Assembly (NCBI GenBank): GCA_004296885.1
Contig: SCVN01000023.1
Coordinates: forward strand, 124,001-188,000
Source: Nitrospirota bacterium
Lineage (GTDB): Bacteria > Nitrospirota > Nitrospiria > Nitrospirales > Nitrospiraceae
Reading direction: 5' to 3'
DNA: 64,000 nucleotides
Shown in pieces: positions 53,165 through 63,463 of the stretch. The stretch's first letter is position 1, and the number at the start of each line of letters is the position of its first letter. The notes under the pieces are model-generated. The model saw only the letters and a program-made list of their open reading frames with translations. It did no database searches and had not been told where the DNA came from. Both the position numbers and the translations under genes were made by a program.

Positions 53165-54972
53165 TGACGGGCCATGGCGTGCTGCAAATCGGGCTGTATC
53201 TCATTGCGTTGTTGGCCCTGGTGAAGCCCCTGGGCTGGTATATGGCGAGAGTCTATGAAGGGGCGCCGGTGGGAATGGATATCCTGCTCGGTCCGGTCGA
53301 GCAGGGGATCTATCGGCTCGCTGGCGTTCGACCCAGCGACGAAATGGGGTGGAGGGCCTATGCCGAGGCCATGCTGCTGTTCAACGCGGCGGGTCTTGTC
53401 GCCCTCTATGCTTTGCAGCGGTTCCAGGGCTTTCTCCCGTTGAATCCCCAGGGCTTCGGCGCCGTGCCGCCGGACCTGGCCTTCAACACCGCCGCCAGTT
53501 TCGTCACGAACACGAACTGGCAGGCCTATGGCGGAGAAACCACGATGAGCTACCTGACCCAGATGCTCGGACTGACGGTGCAAAACTTCGTATCGGCTGC
53601 CACGGGGATGGCCGTCCTCGTCGCGCTGATTCGTGGCCTGGCACGTCGGACGATCGAAACGCTGGGGAACTTCTGGGTCGATCTCGTCCGCAGCACTCTC
53701 TATATCTTGCTGCCGCTCTCGATCATTCTATCGCTGGCGCTCGTTGCGCAAGGGACGATCCAGACGTTCGACTCGTACAAAACGGTCGCGCTGGTCCAGC
53801 CGCTGACCTACGACAAGCCGATCACAGACGCCAACGGCCGGCCGGTGCTCGACGACAAAGGCCTGCCGAAGATCCGGCCAGTCACGGTGGCCGAACAAAT
53901 CCTCGCCGTCGGTCCGGCCGCATCTCAAATTGCGATCAAACAGCTGGGCACGAATGGGGGCGGGTTTTTCAACGTCAACTCGGCGCATCCATTTGAGAAC
54001 GCGACCCCTCTGTCGAACTTTCTGGAGATGCTGGCTATGCTGCTCATCCCGGCGGCGCTCTGCTATACCTTCGGCCGGATGGTGGGGGATACGCGCCAGG
54101 GATGGGCGATCCTTTTCGCGATGACGATCATCCTTGTCCTTTTTCTCGGGATGGGTTTCTGGGCCGAGCAAAGGGGCAATCCGATATTCGCAAACCTGGG
54201 GCTCGATCAGGCCGCGGGCAGCCGGCAGCCGGGCGGCAATATGGAGGGCAAAGAAACCCGGTTCGGTATCGTGAATTCGGCGATCTGGGCGTCGGTAACG
54301 ACGGCCGCCTCGAACGGCTCGGTCAATTCCATGCACGATTCCTACACGCCGCTCGGCGGGTTCGTGCCTCTCTTCCTCATGCAGTTCGGCGAAGTCGTGT
54401 TCGGCGGGGTCGGCTCCGGCCTCTATGGCATGATCGTCTTCGCGATCATCGCCGTCTTCGTCGCGGGACTGATGGTCGGCCGCACGCCCGAATACCTGGG
54501 CAAGAAGATCGAGCCTTACGAGATGAAGATGGCCGCGCTGCTCATTCTGATCATGCCGATCGTGGTATTGGGATTCACCGCGGTCGCGGTCATGACCCAG
54601 GCCGGCACGACCTCGATCTTCAATCCAGGGCCGCACGGATTCAGCGAAGTGCTGTACGCCTATGCGTCCCAGGGCAACAATAATGGAAGCGCCTTCGCCG
54701 GGCTCAACGTGAATACGCCGTATTACAACACGACCGGTGGAATCGCGATGCTGATCTCCCGCTTCTGGCTGGCGATTCCCACGTTGGCGCTGGCCGGGTC
54801 CCTCGCCCGCAAGAAGGCGGTGCCGGTCGGTCCCGGCACCCTCCCGACCCATACCCCGCTGTTCATCGTCCTGCTGATCGGGGTCGTGGTGCTCGTGGGC
54901 GCGCTCACCTTCATCCCGGCGCTGGCCCTCGGTCCGATTGTCGAGCATCTGTTGATGGTTCACTCCTCATGA
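53164..54972 (+). CDS. kdpA: K+-transporting ATPase, K+-binding subunit KdpA
   Basis: KdpA is the K+-selective channel-like subunit of the high-affinity KdpFABC pump. The 602 residues hold about ten TM helices and four degenerate P-loop filters, for example [44 protein letters not shown], and [34 protein letters not shown]. The start at 53164 is set by the TGATG overlap with kdpF. An in-frame GTG at 53155 is less likely. Confidence 0.97.
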   Translation: MTGHGVLQIGLYLIALLALVKPLGWYMARVYEGAPVGMDILLGPVEQGIYRLAGVRPSDEMGWRAYAEAMLLFNAAGLVALYALQRFQGFLPLNPQGFGAVPPDLAFNTAASFVTNTNWQAYGGETTMSYLTQMLGLTVQNFVSAATGMAVLVALIRGLARRTIETLGNFWVDLVRSTLYILLPLSIILSLALVAQGTIQTFDSYKTVALVQPLTYDKPITDANGRPVLDDKGLPKIRPVTVAEQILAVGPAASQIAIKQLGTNGGGFFNVNSAHPFENATPLSNFLEMLAMLLIPAALCYTFGRMVGDTRQGWAILFAMTIILVLFLGMGFWAEQRGNPIFANLGLDQAAGSRQPGGNMEGKETRFGIVNSAIWASVTTAASNGSVNSMHDSYTPLGGFVPLFLMQFGEVVFGGVGSGLYGMIVFAIIAVFVAGLMVGRTPEYLGKKIEPYEMKMAALLILIMPIVVLGFTAVAVMTQAGTTSIFNPGPHGFSEVLYAYASQGNNNGSAFAGLNVNTPYYNTTGGIAMLISRFWLAIPTLALAGSLARKKAVPVGPGTLPTHTPLFIVLLIGVVVLVGALTFIPALALGPIVEHLLMVHSS

Positions 54973-54996
54973 TCCTGTGGCAGTGAGGCATGCGTC

Positions 54997-57108
54997 ATGA
55001 CCAGTCATGAGAAGGCGATCTCCCTGTTCAGTCCCCCTCTCATCCGGCAGGCGACCCTGGAGTCGTTTCGAAAACTGGACCCGCGGCACCAAGCCCGCAA
55101 CCCCGTGATGTGCGTGGTGGCTGTCGGGGCCGTTCTGACCACGATCCTCTTCGTGCAGGCGCTTGCGGGAGCCGGCGAAGCCTCCGCCTGGTTCATCCTC
55201 GCCATCTCCCTCTGGCTGTGGTTTACCGTGCTGTTCGGAAATTTTGCCGAGGCGATGGCGGAAGGCCGTGGCAAAGCTCAGGCCGAGTCCCTGCGAAAGG
55301 CCCGGCGTGAGCTCACCGCCAAGAGGCTCGACCGGCGGGAGCCCGGCGTCGAGTCTGTGGCAGGATCGAGTGCGATGGGCAAGGCAGGCGAAGGCTATAC
55401 CGTGGTCTCCGCGAGTATGCTGAAAAAGGGAGACACGGTCCTGGTGGAGGCGGGCGACTATATCCCGGTGGATGGCGAAGTGCTCGAGGGTATCGCGTCG
55501 GTGGACGAAAGCGCCATCACCGGGGAAAGCGCCCCGGTCATCCGCGAGACCGGCGATCGCAGCGCCGTGACCGGCGGAACGCGCGTCCTCTCCGACTGGC
55601 TGATCGTCCGCGTCACGGCCACGGCCGGCGAAACGTTCCTGGACCGCATGATCGCCATGGTGGAAGGGGCCCAACGGCAGAAGACGCCCAACGAGCTGGC
55701 GCTGAATATTCTGCTCGCCGCCCTGACGATCATCTTTTTGCTCGCGACCGTCACGTTGCTACCGTTCTCGCTCTACAGCGTGCAAGCCATGGGACAGGGC
55801 GTGCCGGTCACGGTGACGGTGTTGGTGGCGCTCCTGGTTTGCCTGATCCCGACGACCATCGGCGCCCTGCTCTCGGCGATCGGCATTGCGGGCATGGATC
55901 GCATGATCCAGGCCAATGTGATCGCCATGTCGGGCAAGGCGGTGGAGGCGGCCGGCGATGTGGACGTGCTGCTGCTGGATAAGACCGGCACGATTACCCT
56001 CGGCAACCGCCAGGCGGCCGAATTCATTCCCGCGGAGGGCGTGACGGAATCCGCGCTGTCCGACGCGGCGCAACTCTCCTCCTTGGCAGACGAGACGCCC
56101 GAGGGACGGAGTATCGTGGTGCTGGCGAAGGAGCGGTACGGCTTGCGCGCGCGCGACATCCATGAGCTGGGCGCCGTCTTCGTGCCCTTCACCGCGCAGA
56201 CGCGGATGAGCGGCGTCACCCTCAACGGCCGCGAGATTCGCAAAGGCTCGGCCGACGCCATTGAAGCCTATGTCACCCATCGGGGCGGGCGCTTCTCCGG
56301 GAAGGTCCGGACGACCGTCGAGACGATTTGCAAGCAAGGGGGCACCCCGTTGGTGGTCGCCGAAGGGGCGCACGTGTTGGGGGCCATCCATCTCAAAGAC
56401 ATCGTGAAGGGCGGGATCAAGGAACGCTTCGCCGAACTGCGCCGCATGGGGATCAAGACGATCATGATCACCGGGGATAATCCGCTGACGGCGGCGGCCG
56501 TGGCGGCGGAGGCGGGGGTGGATGACTACCTGGCGCAGGCAACGCCCGAGGCCAAGCTCCAGCTCATTCGCGAGTTGCAGACGGGCGGGCGGTTGGTCGC
56601 GATGACCGGCGACGGGACCAACGACGCGCCGGCCCTGGCCCAGGCCGATGTGGCGGTCGCCATGAACACCGGGACCCAGGCCGCCAAGGAGGCCGGCAAC
56701 CTGGTCGATCTGGATTCCAACCCCACCAAGCTGATTGAAATCGTCGAAATCGGCAAGCAACTGCTGATGACCCGTGGCGCACTCACCACGTTCAGCATCG
56801 CCAACGACGTCGCAAAATATTTTGCGATCATCCCCGCCGCTTTCGCCGGCACCTACCCGGCGCTGGGAACCCTGAATGTTATGCGACTGGCGACGCCGGA
56901 GAGCGCCATCTTGTCCGCGGTGATTTTCAACGCGCTCATCATTATCGCCTTGATCCCGCTGGCGCTGCGCGGGGTGCAGTATCGTGCCATGGGGGCGGAG
57001 CCGTTGCTCCGGCGGCACCTGTGGATCTACGGGGTCGGGGGAATCCTTGTCCCGTTCGTCGGCATCAAGATCATCGATGTCCTGTTGGAAGTCTTGAGAC
57101 TGATCTGA
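54997..57108 (+). CDS. kdpB: K+-transporting ATPase, catalytic subunit KdpB
   Basis: KdpB is the P-type ATPase subunit that powers K+ import. The 703 residues show [12 protein letters not shown] (actuator TGES), [14 protein letters not shown] (phosphorylated Asp), [11 protein letters not shown] (nucleotide-binding) and [26 protein letters not shown] (hinge), plus the [15 protein letters not shown] membrane block. The order ABC is the standard Kdp arrangement, with short gaps. Confidence 0.98.
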   Translation: MTSHEKAISLFSPPLIRQATLESFRKLDPRHQARNPVMCVVAVGAVLTTILFVQALAGAGEASAWFILAISLWLWFTVLFGNFAEAMAEGRGKAQAESLRKARRELTAKRLDRREPGVESVAGSSAMGKAGEGYTVVSASMLKKGDTVLVEAGDYIPVDGEVLEGIASVDESAITGESAPVIRETGDRSAVTGGTRVLSDWLIVRVTATAGETFLDRMIAMVEGAQRQKTPNELALNILLAALTIIFLLATVTLLPFSLYSVQAMGQGVPVTVTVLVALLVCLIPTTIGALLSAIGIAGMDRMIQANVIAMSGKAVEAAGDVDVLLLDKTGTITLGNRQAAEFIPAEGVTESALSDAAQLSSLADETPEGRSIVVLAKERYGLRARDIHELGAVFVPFTAQTRMSGVTLNGREIRKGSADAIEAYVTHRGGRFSGKVRTTVETICKQGGTPLVVAEGAHVLGAIHLKDIVKGGIKERFAELRRMGIKTIMITGDNPLTAAAVAAEAGVDDYLAQATPEAKLQLIRELQTGGRLVAMTGDGTNDAPALAQADVAVAMNTGTQAAKEAGNLVDLDSNPTKLIEIVEIGKQLLMTRGALTTFSIANDVAKYFAIIPAAFAGTYPALGTLNVMRLATPESAILSAVIFNALIIIALIPLALRGVQYRAMGAEPLLRRHLWIYGVGGILVPFVGIKIIDVLLEVLRLI

Positions 57109-57115
57109 GGAAGAT

Positions 57116-57691
57116 ATGACGCGTACGCACCTGCGACCGGCGCTCGTCATTCTGGGGCTTCTGACGGTCCTCACGGGGCTCGTCTATCCGCTCATGGTGA
57201 CCGGGATGGCCCAGGTATTCTTTCCCCGGCAGGCGAACGGCAGCCTGATCGTCCGCGACGGAAAGCCGGTCGGATCCGTGCTGATTGGGCAGCCGTTTGA
57301 CGCGCCACAATACTTCTGGAGCCGTCCCTCGGCGACGTCCCCCTTTCCGTATAACGCGGCGGCCTCCGCCGGCTCGAACCTGGGACCCACCAATGCAGCC
57401 CTGGTCAAAGCCGTCCAAGCTCGAATCGACGCGCTCAAGGCGGCTGATCCGGGGAATCCCAAGCCGATCCCCGTGGATTTGGTCACCGCGTCCGCCAGCG
57501 GACTCGATCCGCACATCAGCCCGGCGGCGGCCGACTATCAGGTGCGCCGCGTGGCCAAGGCACGCGGGATGGACGAGGCGGTGTTGCGGCAGCTCGTCGC
57601 CAGCCACACCCACGGTCGGCAATGGGGTCTGCTGGGAGAGCCGCGGGTCAACGTCTTGGAGTTAAATCTGAGGCTGGATTCCACGCCATAA
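57116..57691 (+). CDS. kdpC: K+-transporting ATPase subunit KdpC
   Basis: The 191-residue KdpC has one N-terminal TM helix ([25 protein letters not shown]) and the periplasmic domain with [69 protein letters not shown] and [15 protein letters not shown]. It completes the KdpFABC pump. Eight nt follow kdpB. A promoter-bearing gap of 165 nt separates it from kdpD. Confidence 0.97.
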   Translation: MTRTHLRPALVILGLLTVLTGLVYPLMVTGMAQVFFPRQANGSLIVRDGKPVGSVLIGQPFDAPQYFWSRPSATSPFPYNAAASAGSNLGPTNAALVKAVQARIDALKAADPGNPKPIPVDLVTASASGLDPHISPAAADYQVRRVAKARGMDEAVLRQLVASHTHGRQWGLLGEPRVNVLELNLRLDSTP

Positions 57692-57758
57692 TCGGCTCTC
57701 GCGGCCTTGTCCTTGCAATTCCAAGCCAGGTTGTTTCCTTCGGAAGCCGCTGACTTCG

Positions 57759-57787
57759 TTGACGCCTTGGCATACCTCTTCTACAAT
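57759..57787 (+). promoter_or_regulatory. Sigma70-type promoter for kdpDE
   Basis: TTGACG (57759-57764) and TACAAT (57782-57787) are spaced by 17 nt, about 70 nt upstream of kdpD. It would allow kdpDE to be expressed independently of kdpFABC. Confidence 0.6.
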
Positions 57788-57856
57788 CCCAGCGAGATAT
57801 TTGTGCCTATCGTGATGTGCGGGTAACAGTACTCGAGAGCTCAGCGCAGGAATCCG

Positions 57857-60562
57857 ATGAACGATCAACGACCTGACCCTGATGCCTTGCTGAGACGCGT
57901 GCAAGCCGAAGAGGCCGAGCAGGCACGCGGCAAGCTCAAAATCTTCTTCGGCGCCACGGCCGGCGTGGGCAAGACCTACGCAATGCTGGAGGCGGCGCAC
58001 GAACAGCAGGCGGACGGGGTGGACGTGGTCATCGGCTGGGTCGAGACCCACGGACGGGTCGAGACCGATGCTTTGGCGAGGGGACTGGAACTTCTTCCTC
58101 CCAGGACCGTTGAACACGGTGGAACGGTCCTGCGAGAGTTCGACCTGGATGCCGCGATCGCCCGCCGTCCGACCTTGATCCTGATGGATGAGTTGGCCCA
58201 TACCAACGCGCCTGGCTCGCGCCATCCGAAGCGGTGGCAGGACGTCCAAGAGTTGCTCGGTGCGGGGATCAACGTCTATACGACGATCAATGTCCAGCAC
58301 CTCGAAAGCCTCAACGATGTCGTCGCCCAGATCACCGGCGTGGTCATGCGGGAAACGGTGCCGGACTCGGTCCTGGAACGGGCCGACGACGTCGAATTGG
58401 TCGACCTGCCGCCCGATGACCTGCTCCAGCGGCTCAAAGATGGAAAAATCTACCTGCCTCAGCAGGCGGAGCAGGCACTCCGCAATTTCTTCCGCAAGGG
58501 CAACCTGATCGCGTTGCGTGAGATGGCCCTGCGTCGCACGGCCGACCGCGTGGACGAGCAGATGCAGGTATATCGGCGCGATCATGCCGTGGTCCGGACC
58601 TGGCCGGCGGCCGAGTGCATCATGGTTTGCGTCAACATGAAGCCACGGGGAGCCCGGCTGGTACGTGCCGCCCGCCGCATGGCGGCGGGGCTGCACGCCA
58701 AGTGGCTGGCCGTGTACGTGCAGATGCCCCGGCATCTGCAGGCGAAAGAAGCCGATCGGGATCAGATCGTCCAGACCCTCCGTCTTGCCGAGCAACTGGG
58801 CGCTGAGACGGTCACGTTGAGTGGAGAGAACGTCAGCCAGGAAATCCTGAGCTACGCGCGCGCCCGCAACGTGACAAAGGTCATCGTGGGCAAACCGGTC
58901 CGCGCCCGCTGGAAGGAGTGGGTGTTCGGATCGGTGGTGTCGGACCTCGTCCGCAACAGCGGCGAGGTTGATATCTACGTGATCACGGGGGAGGCGGGCG
59001 AAGGCCGACCCCTAGCCGCCCCGGTGTTCCAGCGGACCAGCAACTGGTGGTCCTATGGGCGGGGGGTGCTGGCGGTCGTCTTGTGTACGGCGCTGGCCTG
59101 GCTCATGTTTCCGTACTTCGGCGTGACCAATCTGATCATGGTCTATCTGATGGGGGTGGTCATCGTGGCCACCCGGTATGGTCGCGGTCCCTCCGTGCTG
59201 GCATCCATTCTGAGCGTCGCCACCTTCGACTTTTTCTTCATCCCCCCGTACTTTTCTTTCGCCGTATCGGATACGCAATATCTCCTGACCTTCGGCGTCA
59301 TGTTAGTCGTGGCCCTGTTGCTCAGCGGGTTGACCGGGCGCATCAAACGGCAGGCGGAATTGGCCCGTCAACGGGAACGGCGCACGTCCGTCTTGTATGC
59401 CATGAGCCGCGACCTTGCGACACGCCGTCGCGTGGAGGATCTGGCCACGGTGGCCGCCCGGCATATCGGCGAGGTGTTCGAGAGCCAGATCGCCATCTTT
59501 CTCTCCGCGCCCGATGGCCGCCTGGCCTGGCAACGCGGCGCCCAGCTCTCTTTCGAGTTCGATCCCAAGGAAACCGGCCTGGCCCAGTGGGTCTACGAAC
59601 ATGGTCAACCGGCCGGACTGGGGAGCGATACCCTTCCCGGGGCCGGCGCGCTGTACCTGCCGTTGGTGGGTGCGCACGGACCGGTAGGAGTCCTGGCCGT
59701 GCGCCCCTCGCGTCCGGGGCGTCTCTTTGATCCGGAGCAGCTGCACCTCCTTGAAACGTTTGCCGGCCAGATCGCCCTGGCGATTGAACGCGTCCGTTTG
59801 GCCGAAGAAGCCCAGCGGGCGCAAGTCCTGGCGGAAACCGAACGAATGCGCAATGCGATTCTCAGCTCGGTCTCGCACGATCTGCGCACGCCGCTCGCCA
59901 CCGTGACGGGCGCCGCGAGCAGCCTGGTGGAGGGCCGCGACCGGCTCGATGCCGCCGCGCGGCATGACCTCGCCAAGGCGATTTATGGAGAGGCGGCCCG
60001 CTTGGATCGCCTGGTCAAAAACCTGCTGGACATGACGAGACTGGAAGCCGGCGCCGTCCAACCGAAGAAAGAATGGCATCCGATCGAGGAAATCGTCGGG
60101 GCCGCGCTGACGCGGCTCGAGGGGAGCCTGCAGGGCCATCCGGTCAAAACACAGTTTCCCCCGGACCTGCCGCTGGTGCGCCTTGACGGGGTGCTGATCG
60201 AGCAGGTGCTCGTGAACCTCCTGGAGAACGCGCTGAAATATGCGTCGCCGGACGGCCCCATCGAACTCTCGGCTTCCAGGAGCGATGATGCCGTCACGGT
60301 GGAAGTGGCCGACCGAGGGCCGGGATTGCAGCCCGGCGACGAACAACGGATTTTCGACAAATTCTATCGTGGGAGTCAGGCACGGAAGGGTGGCGTGGGA
60401 TTGGGGTTGACCATCTGTCGCGGCATCGTCGAAGCGCATGGCGGTCGGATTTGGGCCGAGAATCGGCCCGGCGGCGGCGCCGTCTTCCGCTTCACGTTGC
60501 CGCTGGACGCAACCCAACCCACGGTTGAACCAGAACGGACGGAACCGCACCCGGCCGCGTAA
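57857..60562 (+). CDS. kdpD: Osmosensitive K+ channel histidine kinase KdpD
   Basis: KdpD senses K+ limitation and phosphorylates KdpE. The 901 residues contain the N-terminal KdpD domain with Walker-like KIFFGATAGVGKTYAM, a Usp-like domain, four TM helices (about residues 400-500), a GAF-like segment, and the kinase core: H-box ILSSVSHDLRTPLATV, N-box LVNLLENALKYASPD, and GPGLQPGDEQRIFDKFYRG...GGVGLGLTICRGIVEAHGG. All parts are full length. kdpE follows after 5 nt. Confidence 0.97.
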   Translation: MNDQRPDPDALLRRVQAEEAEQARGKLKIFFGATAGVGKTYAMLEAAHEQQADGVDVVIGWVETHGRVETDALARGLELLPPRTVEHGGTVLREFDLDAAIARRPTLILMDELAHTNAPGSRHPKRWQDVQELLGAGINVYTTINVQHLESLNDVVAQITGVVMRETVPDSVLERADDVELVDLPPDDLLQRLKDGKIYLPQQAEQALRNFFRKGNLIALREMALRRTADRVDEQMQVYRRDHAVVRTWPAAECIMVCVNMKPRGARLVRAARRMAAGLHAKWLAVYVQMPRHLQAKEADRDQIVQTLRLAEQLGAETVTLSGENVSQEILSYARARNVTKVIVGKPVRARWKEWVFGSVVSDLVRNSGEVDIYVITGEAGEGRPLAAPVFQRTSNWWSYGRGVLAVVLCTALAWLMFPYFGVTNLIMVYLMGVVIVATRYGRGPSVLASILSVATFDFFFIPPYFSFAVSDTQYLLTFGVMLVVALLLSGLTGRIKRQAELARQRERRTSVLYAMSRDLATRRRVEDLATVAARHIGEVFESQIAIFLSAPDGRLAWQRGAQLSFEFDPKETGLAQWVYEHGQPAGLGSDTLPGAGALYLPLVGAHGPVGVLAVRPSRPGRLFDPEQLHLLETFAGQIALAIERVRLAEEAQRAQVLAETERMRNAILSSVSHDLRTPLATVTGAASSLVEGRDRLDAAARHDLAKAIYGEAARLDRLVKNLLDMTRLEAGAVQPKKEWHPIEEIVGAALTRLEGSLQGHPVKTQFPPDLPLVRLDGVLIEQVLVNLLENALKYASPDGPIELSASRSDDAVTVEVADRGPGLQPGDEQRIFDKFYRGSQARKGGVGLGLTICRGIVEAHGGRIWAENRPGGGAVFRFTLPLDATQPTVEPERTEPHPAA

Positions 60563-60567
60563 CAACC

Positions 60568-61299
60568 ATGCCGACCTCGAATTCCCAGATGCCCGTTGCC
60601 GCCGTCCAGCATAACGCCGCGGTGTTGCTGATCGAAGACGAACCGGAGATCAGACGATTCCTCCGGGCGATGCTCTCGCCGCAGGGTTATCGGCTGCACG
60701 AAGCGACAACGGGACAGGACGGACTGGCGCAAGCCGCCGCCCGCAATCCTGATCTAATACTGCTCGACCTCGGCCTGCCGGACATGGATGGACTGGAGGT
60801 GGCGCGACGGTTACGTGAATGGACGAGCGTCCCCCTCATCGTCCTGACGGCCCGCGGCGAGGAACAATCCAAAATCGAAGCGCTCGATCTGGGCGCAGAC
60901 GACTATGTCACCAAACCCTTCAGTGCGGGAGAATTATTGGCCCGTATGAGAGTGGCCTTGCGCCACGCCGCGAAACCGCCAGGAGATGAGGGGGAGGCCA
61001 GCTTTGCGACGGGGAACTTGCGGGTGGACCTTTTGCGCCGGCAGGTGTTTGTCAAAGAGAAGGAAGTCCATCTCACGCTCATCGAGTATAAACTCCTGAC
61101 GACGCTGGTCCGCCACGCGGGAAAGGTCCTGACGCACCGCCAACTATTGAAGGAGGTCTGGGGTCCGTTGCATGTGGACGAAGCCCACTATGTGCGGGTG
61201 TATATGCGGCAACTCCGCAACAAGCTGGAAGACAATCCGGCCCGCCCGCAACTGTTGCTGACGGAACTTGGCGTCGGCTATCGCCTCCGTACGGAGTAG
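60568..61299 (+). CDS. kdpE: Response regulator KdpE
   Basis: KdpE is the OmpR/PhoB-type transcription factor that turns on kdpFABC. The 243 residues have a receiver domain (acidic pocket in LLIEDEPEIRRF, phospho-Asp in DLILLDLGLPDMDG, Lys in YVTKPFSAGELLARM) and a C-terminal winged helix (LTLIEYKLLTTLVRHAGKVLTHRQLLKEVWG and YVRVYMRQLRNKLE). It starts 5 nt after kdpD. Confidence 0.97.
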   Translation: MPTSNSQMPVAAVQHNAAVLLIEDEPEIRRFLRAMLSPQGYRLHEATTGQDGLAQAAARNPDLILLDLGLPDMDGLEVARRLREWTSVPLIVLTARGEEQSKIEALDLGADDYVTKPFSAGELLARMRVALRHAAKPPGDEGEASFATGNLRVDLLRRQVFVKEKEVHLTLIEYKLLTTLVRHAGKVLTHRQLLKEVWGPLHVDEAHYVRVYMRQLRNKLEDNPARPQLLLTELGVGYRLRTE

Positions 61300-61301
61300 T
61301 C

Positions 61302-61394
61302 CCAAAGTCGTCAAATCAGAAAGTCTTCAAGTCTCGTTTGCACCGTCTGAGACGGTCCGGCTTTATAGACTGTCCAGACTTTTCAACTTGACTG
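61302..61394. repeat. Iterated AAAGTC-word spacer with palindrome between kdpE and the porin
   Basis: Left words AAAGTC, AAGTC and complement words GACTTT, ACTT flank a perfect palindrome ACCGTCTGAGACGGT near 61342-61356. The genes are convergent, so it may end transcription from both sides. Confidence 0.55.
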
Positions 61395-62597
61395 TTAGGG
61401 CGAATCGAAGGTCCAGAGGACGCCGAAGAGCAGCAAGTGCTGGCCCGGCGTGAGCATCGGCTGCCCATTGGCAAAGTTCCCGTTCTTAAAGAAGCCGCCC
61501 TGGGGACCGGTGGACTCGTCATAGCGGTATTCCGCTCGGAACGTCGTGTTTGTCCACTGAAAAGGCGTTTTGTATTCCACCGTGTTGGTGATGGCTTTGA
61601 CGAGCTGCTGGTTGCCTGTCCAGCGTCCGTTTCGGTCCCAATAGAACTCCGGCCGCAGGGCCAGGCTCCAGGGCCCGGCCACATGCCACCTGGTGAACAG
61701 AGCCCCGCCCATGACAAACGCCCTGGGGCTCCCCGGCTGCCCGGCGATGTTTTCCGTTCCGAAGTCGTAAGACAACGCGACCGTGACATCGTCGCCCTTC
61801 CATTCGGTGATGTAATTGGAATACAACCGCCAGAACTCCATGGCGGTATTGGCTTGAGCCGGACCGTAATAGATGGTTTCCGTCACCGTCACCCGCGACG
61901 TCGCCTTCCAGGACAATTGCCCCCCGTAGCTGGGCTGGTCGTTGGCATGGGCCAAATGATAGTACCCGTTGATCACGAAGGCCGCCGCCGTCAGGTCGTC
62001 GTTGATCGGATAGCGGGCGTTGACGCCGAACATCATGTAGGGGGTATTGTCCGCGATCCAGGACCGGGTGTAATTGAAGTTGTCCTTGGCATAGAGCGAT
62101 TCGTAGCCGATCAAGCTGTTGAACAACCCCGCCGTAACCGTCAAGTCCTTGCCTCCGACAGGAGCCAGGTAGGACAGGTTGGCACGGGAAAAATGGCGGA
62201 GCGTATCGGCCCCTCCGACTTTCGGCTCCCCTTGGAGGAACGCAAAGTCCTTGGTGTCGTAGCCGCCTTGCGCACCGAACTCCATGCCCCACCGGGATTC
62301 GGCCGTCGCATCCTTGCGCATGTAGACCAGTCCCATGTTCGGGTCCAGCTCGTTTGTTCGTTGAGTTGTCGTTCGGCTTCGGAACAGATGATTCTTGGGA
62401 AAGTTGAAATCGACGTCGTAGCTCAAGTCGACATAAGCGCCATAATGCCAGAGGGGAGGGGCGGCCTGCGCAGCATCTGGAGCCGGCGGTGGCTCAGCGG
62501 CTGTCCCTCCAAGAGGCTCCTGTGCAGCGACGGACGTGACCAACAGCCACATCAACAGCGGCAACGTCCAGCTCAATCGGACCGTAAACCGTGCCAT
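61395..62597 (-). CDS. Outer-membrane porin, BBP2/OmpL-like
   Basis: The 400-residue protein has a signal peptide (LSWTLPLLMWLLVTSVAAQ) and a Pro/Ala linker, then a beta-barrel of alternating aromatic strands (YGAYVDLSYDVDFN, NMGLVYMRKD, VTVALSYDFGTENIAG, ending LLLFGVLWTF). It resembles the putative beta-barrel porin-2 (BBP2/DUF1597) family. The Met at 62597 is chosen because the upstream Met would put 15 extra non-signal residues first, and GGAAGG-like Shine-Dalgarno lies upstream. It follows the Kdp system and a 28-residue peptide gene, so a role in ion permeation is possible. Confidence 0.82.
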   Translation of the reverse strand: MARFTVRLSWTLPLLMWLLVTSVAAQEPLGGTAAEPPPAPDAAQAAPPLWHYGAYVDLSYDVDFNFPKNHLFRSRTTTQRTNELDPNMGLVYMRKDATAESRWGMEFGAQGGYDTKDFAFLQGEPKVGGADTLRHFSRANLSYLAPVGGKDLTVTAGLFNSLIGYESLYAKDNFNYTRSWIADNTPYMMFGVNARYPINDDLTAAAFVINGYYHLAHANDQPSYGGQLSWKATSRVTVTETIYYGPAQANTAMEFWRLYSNYITEWKGDDVTVALSYDFGTENIAGQPGSPRAFVMGGALFTRWHVAGPWSLALRPEFYWDRNGRWTGNQQLVKAITNTVEYKTPFQWTNTTFRAEYRYDESTGPQGGFFKNGNFANGQPMLTPGQHLLLFGVLWTFDSP

Positions 62598-62674
62598 GAG
62601 ATCTTTGCCTTTCCTTCCGGTAACATCGCTCTGATACCACATCTCGAATCAGGATGGCGAATGGGAGACTAAGT

Positions 62675-62761
62675 TCAACGTCTGTTTTCCCGCTCCGCCG
62701 TGTCCCTCATAATCCACAGACACAAGCCACCCAGGATCAACACCCACGCAATCAACACCAT
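62675..62761 (-). CDS. 28-residue membrane peptide upstream of the porin
   Basis: ATG at 62761 has a very strong AAGGAGG 6 nt upstream. The peptide begins MVLIAWVLILGGLCLWIM, one hydrophobic helix of the KdpF type, and ends with a charged tail RDTAERENRR. TGA at 62675. Stop to porin start is 77 nt. It is probably a real microprotein in the membrane, perhaps tied to the porin. It is easily missed by gene callers. Confidence 0.7.
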   Translation of the reverse strand: MVLIAWVLILGGLCLWIMRDTAERENRR

Positions 62762-62923
62762 GACACACCTCCTTCTGTATGCAGAATCGGCAGCGGTGAT
62801 CGAACCATGCTCATGCATACATGTCGGTGCAGGTTACGCGACGGCGTATCAAAACAGGGGCAAAAGGGGCCGGGAACGTATTAAAACGGCGTAAAAGTCC
62901 TGCGCTGGGGTAGGAGGAAAGAG

Positions 62924-63436
62924 ATGCGGAGCCGGGAAGCGTTCTTCAAGCCGGAAGAGATGGCCGGTCATTTGATTCTTGAGCGGAGCACTGTTAGGCT
63001 TGTGCGAAATGCGAGGGCAGACATGAGCACCAAGACCCCATCATTACAGCCGTACGGACATCCAGAATTCGTCAAGGCGCTGCAGCATGAAACCATCCCA
63101 TGTCCGACCGTGGGATGCGCCGGGCCGCTCGACGTGACCGACCTCTCCCAGTTGAAGGACCGGGTCAAGACGTTCAGTCTCCGCTGTCCGCACTGTGGGT
63201 GGGAAGGGCAACTGAGGGGGCAGGAGGCCCTGGCCCCCCCCTGGGACGACGCCTCGCTCCTGCTCATGGCGGATGAGCATCTGATGCATCAGCAACCGAT
63301 CTGCCCGTTCGACGATACCCCGGTGGTGTTCACGTCCTTGCCGAACCCACGTCGGCGGGCCCGGTATCGGCTGTCCTGTTTTTATTGCGGGCGACAGACG
63401 GAATTGGACTGGCCCCCGGCTGAGTCCAGGCGGTAG
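62924..63436 (+). CDS. Zinc-ribbon-like protein of unknown function
   Basis: The 170-residue protein has four Cys groups arranged as two zinc-ribbon knuckle pairs: CPTVGC, CPHCG, CPFD and CFYCG, the last two within ICPFDDTPVVFT and RLSCFYCGRQTELDW. The ATG at 62924 has an AGGAGG 6 nt upstream and is preferred over a later Met (63023) with a weaker site. No signal peptide or membrane segment is present. The family is unknown to me; it may bind nucleic acid or a protein. Confidence 0.72.
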   Translation: MRSREAFFKPEEMAGHLILERSTVRLVRNARADMSTKTPSLQPYGHPEFVKALQHETIPCPTVGCAGPLDVTDLSQLKDRVKTFSLRCPHCGWEGQLRGQEALAPPWDDASLLLMADEHLMHQQPICPFDDTPVVFTSLPNPRRRARYRLSCFYCGRQTELDWPPAESRR

Positions 63437-63463
63437 CAAGGGCGATGGGGAGGGAAGAGCCGG

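Noticed and set aside
53728-57174. 411- and 471-residue minus-strand frames inside kdpA and kdpB
   Set aside because: Antisense shadows of well-conserved kdp genes.
62654-62894. Plus-strand 60-76-residue frames over the small peptide gene
   Set aside because: They lack an RBS and oppose the minus-strand 28-residue peptide with its strong AAGGAGG.
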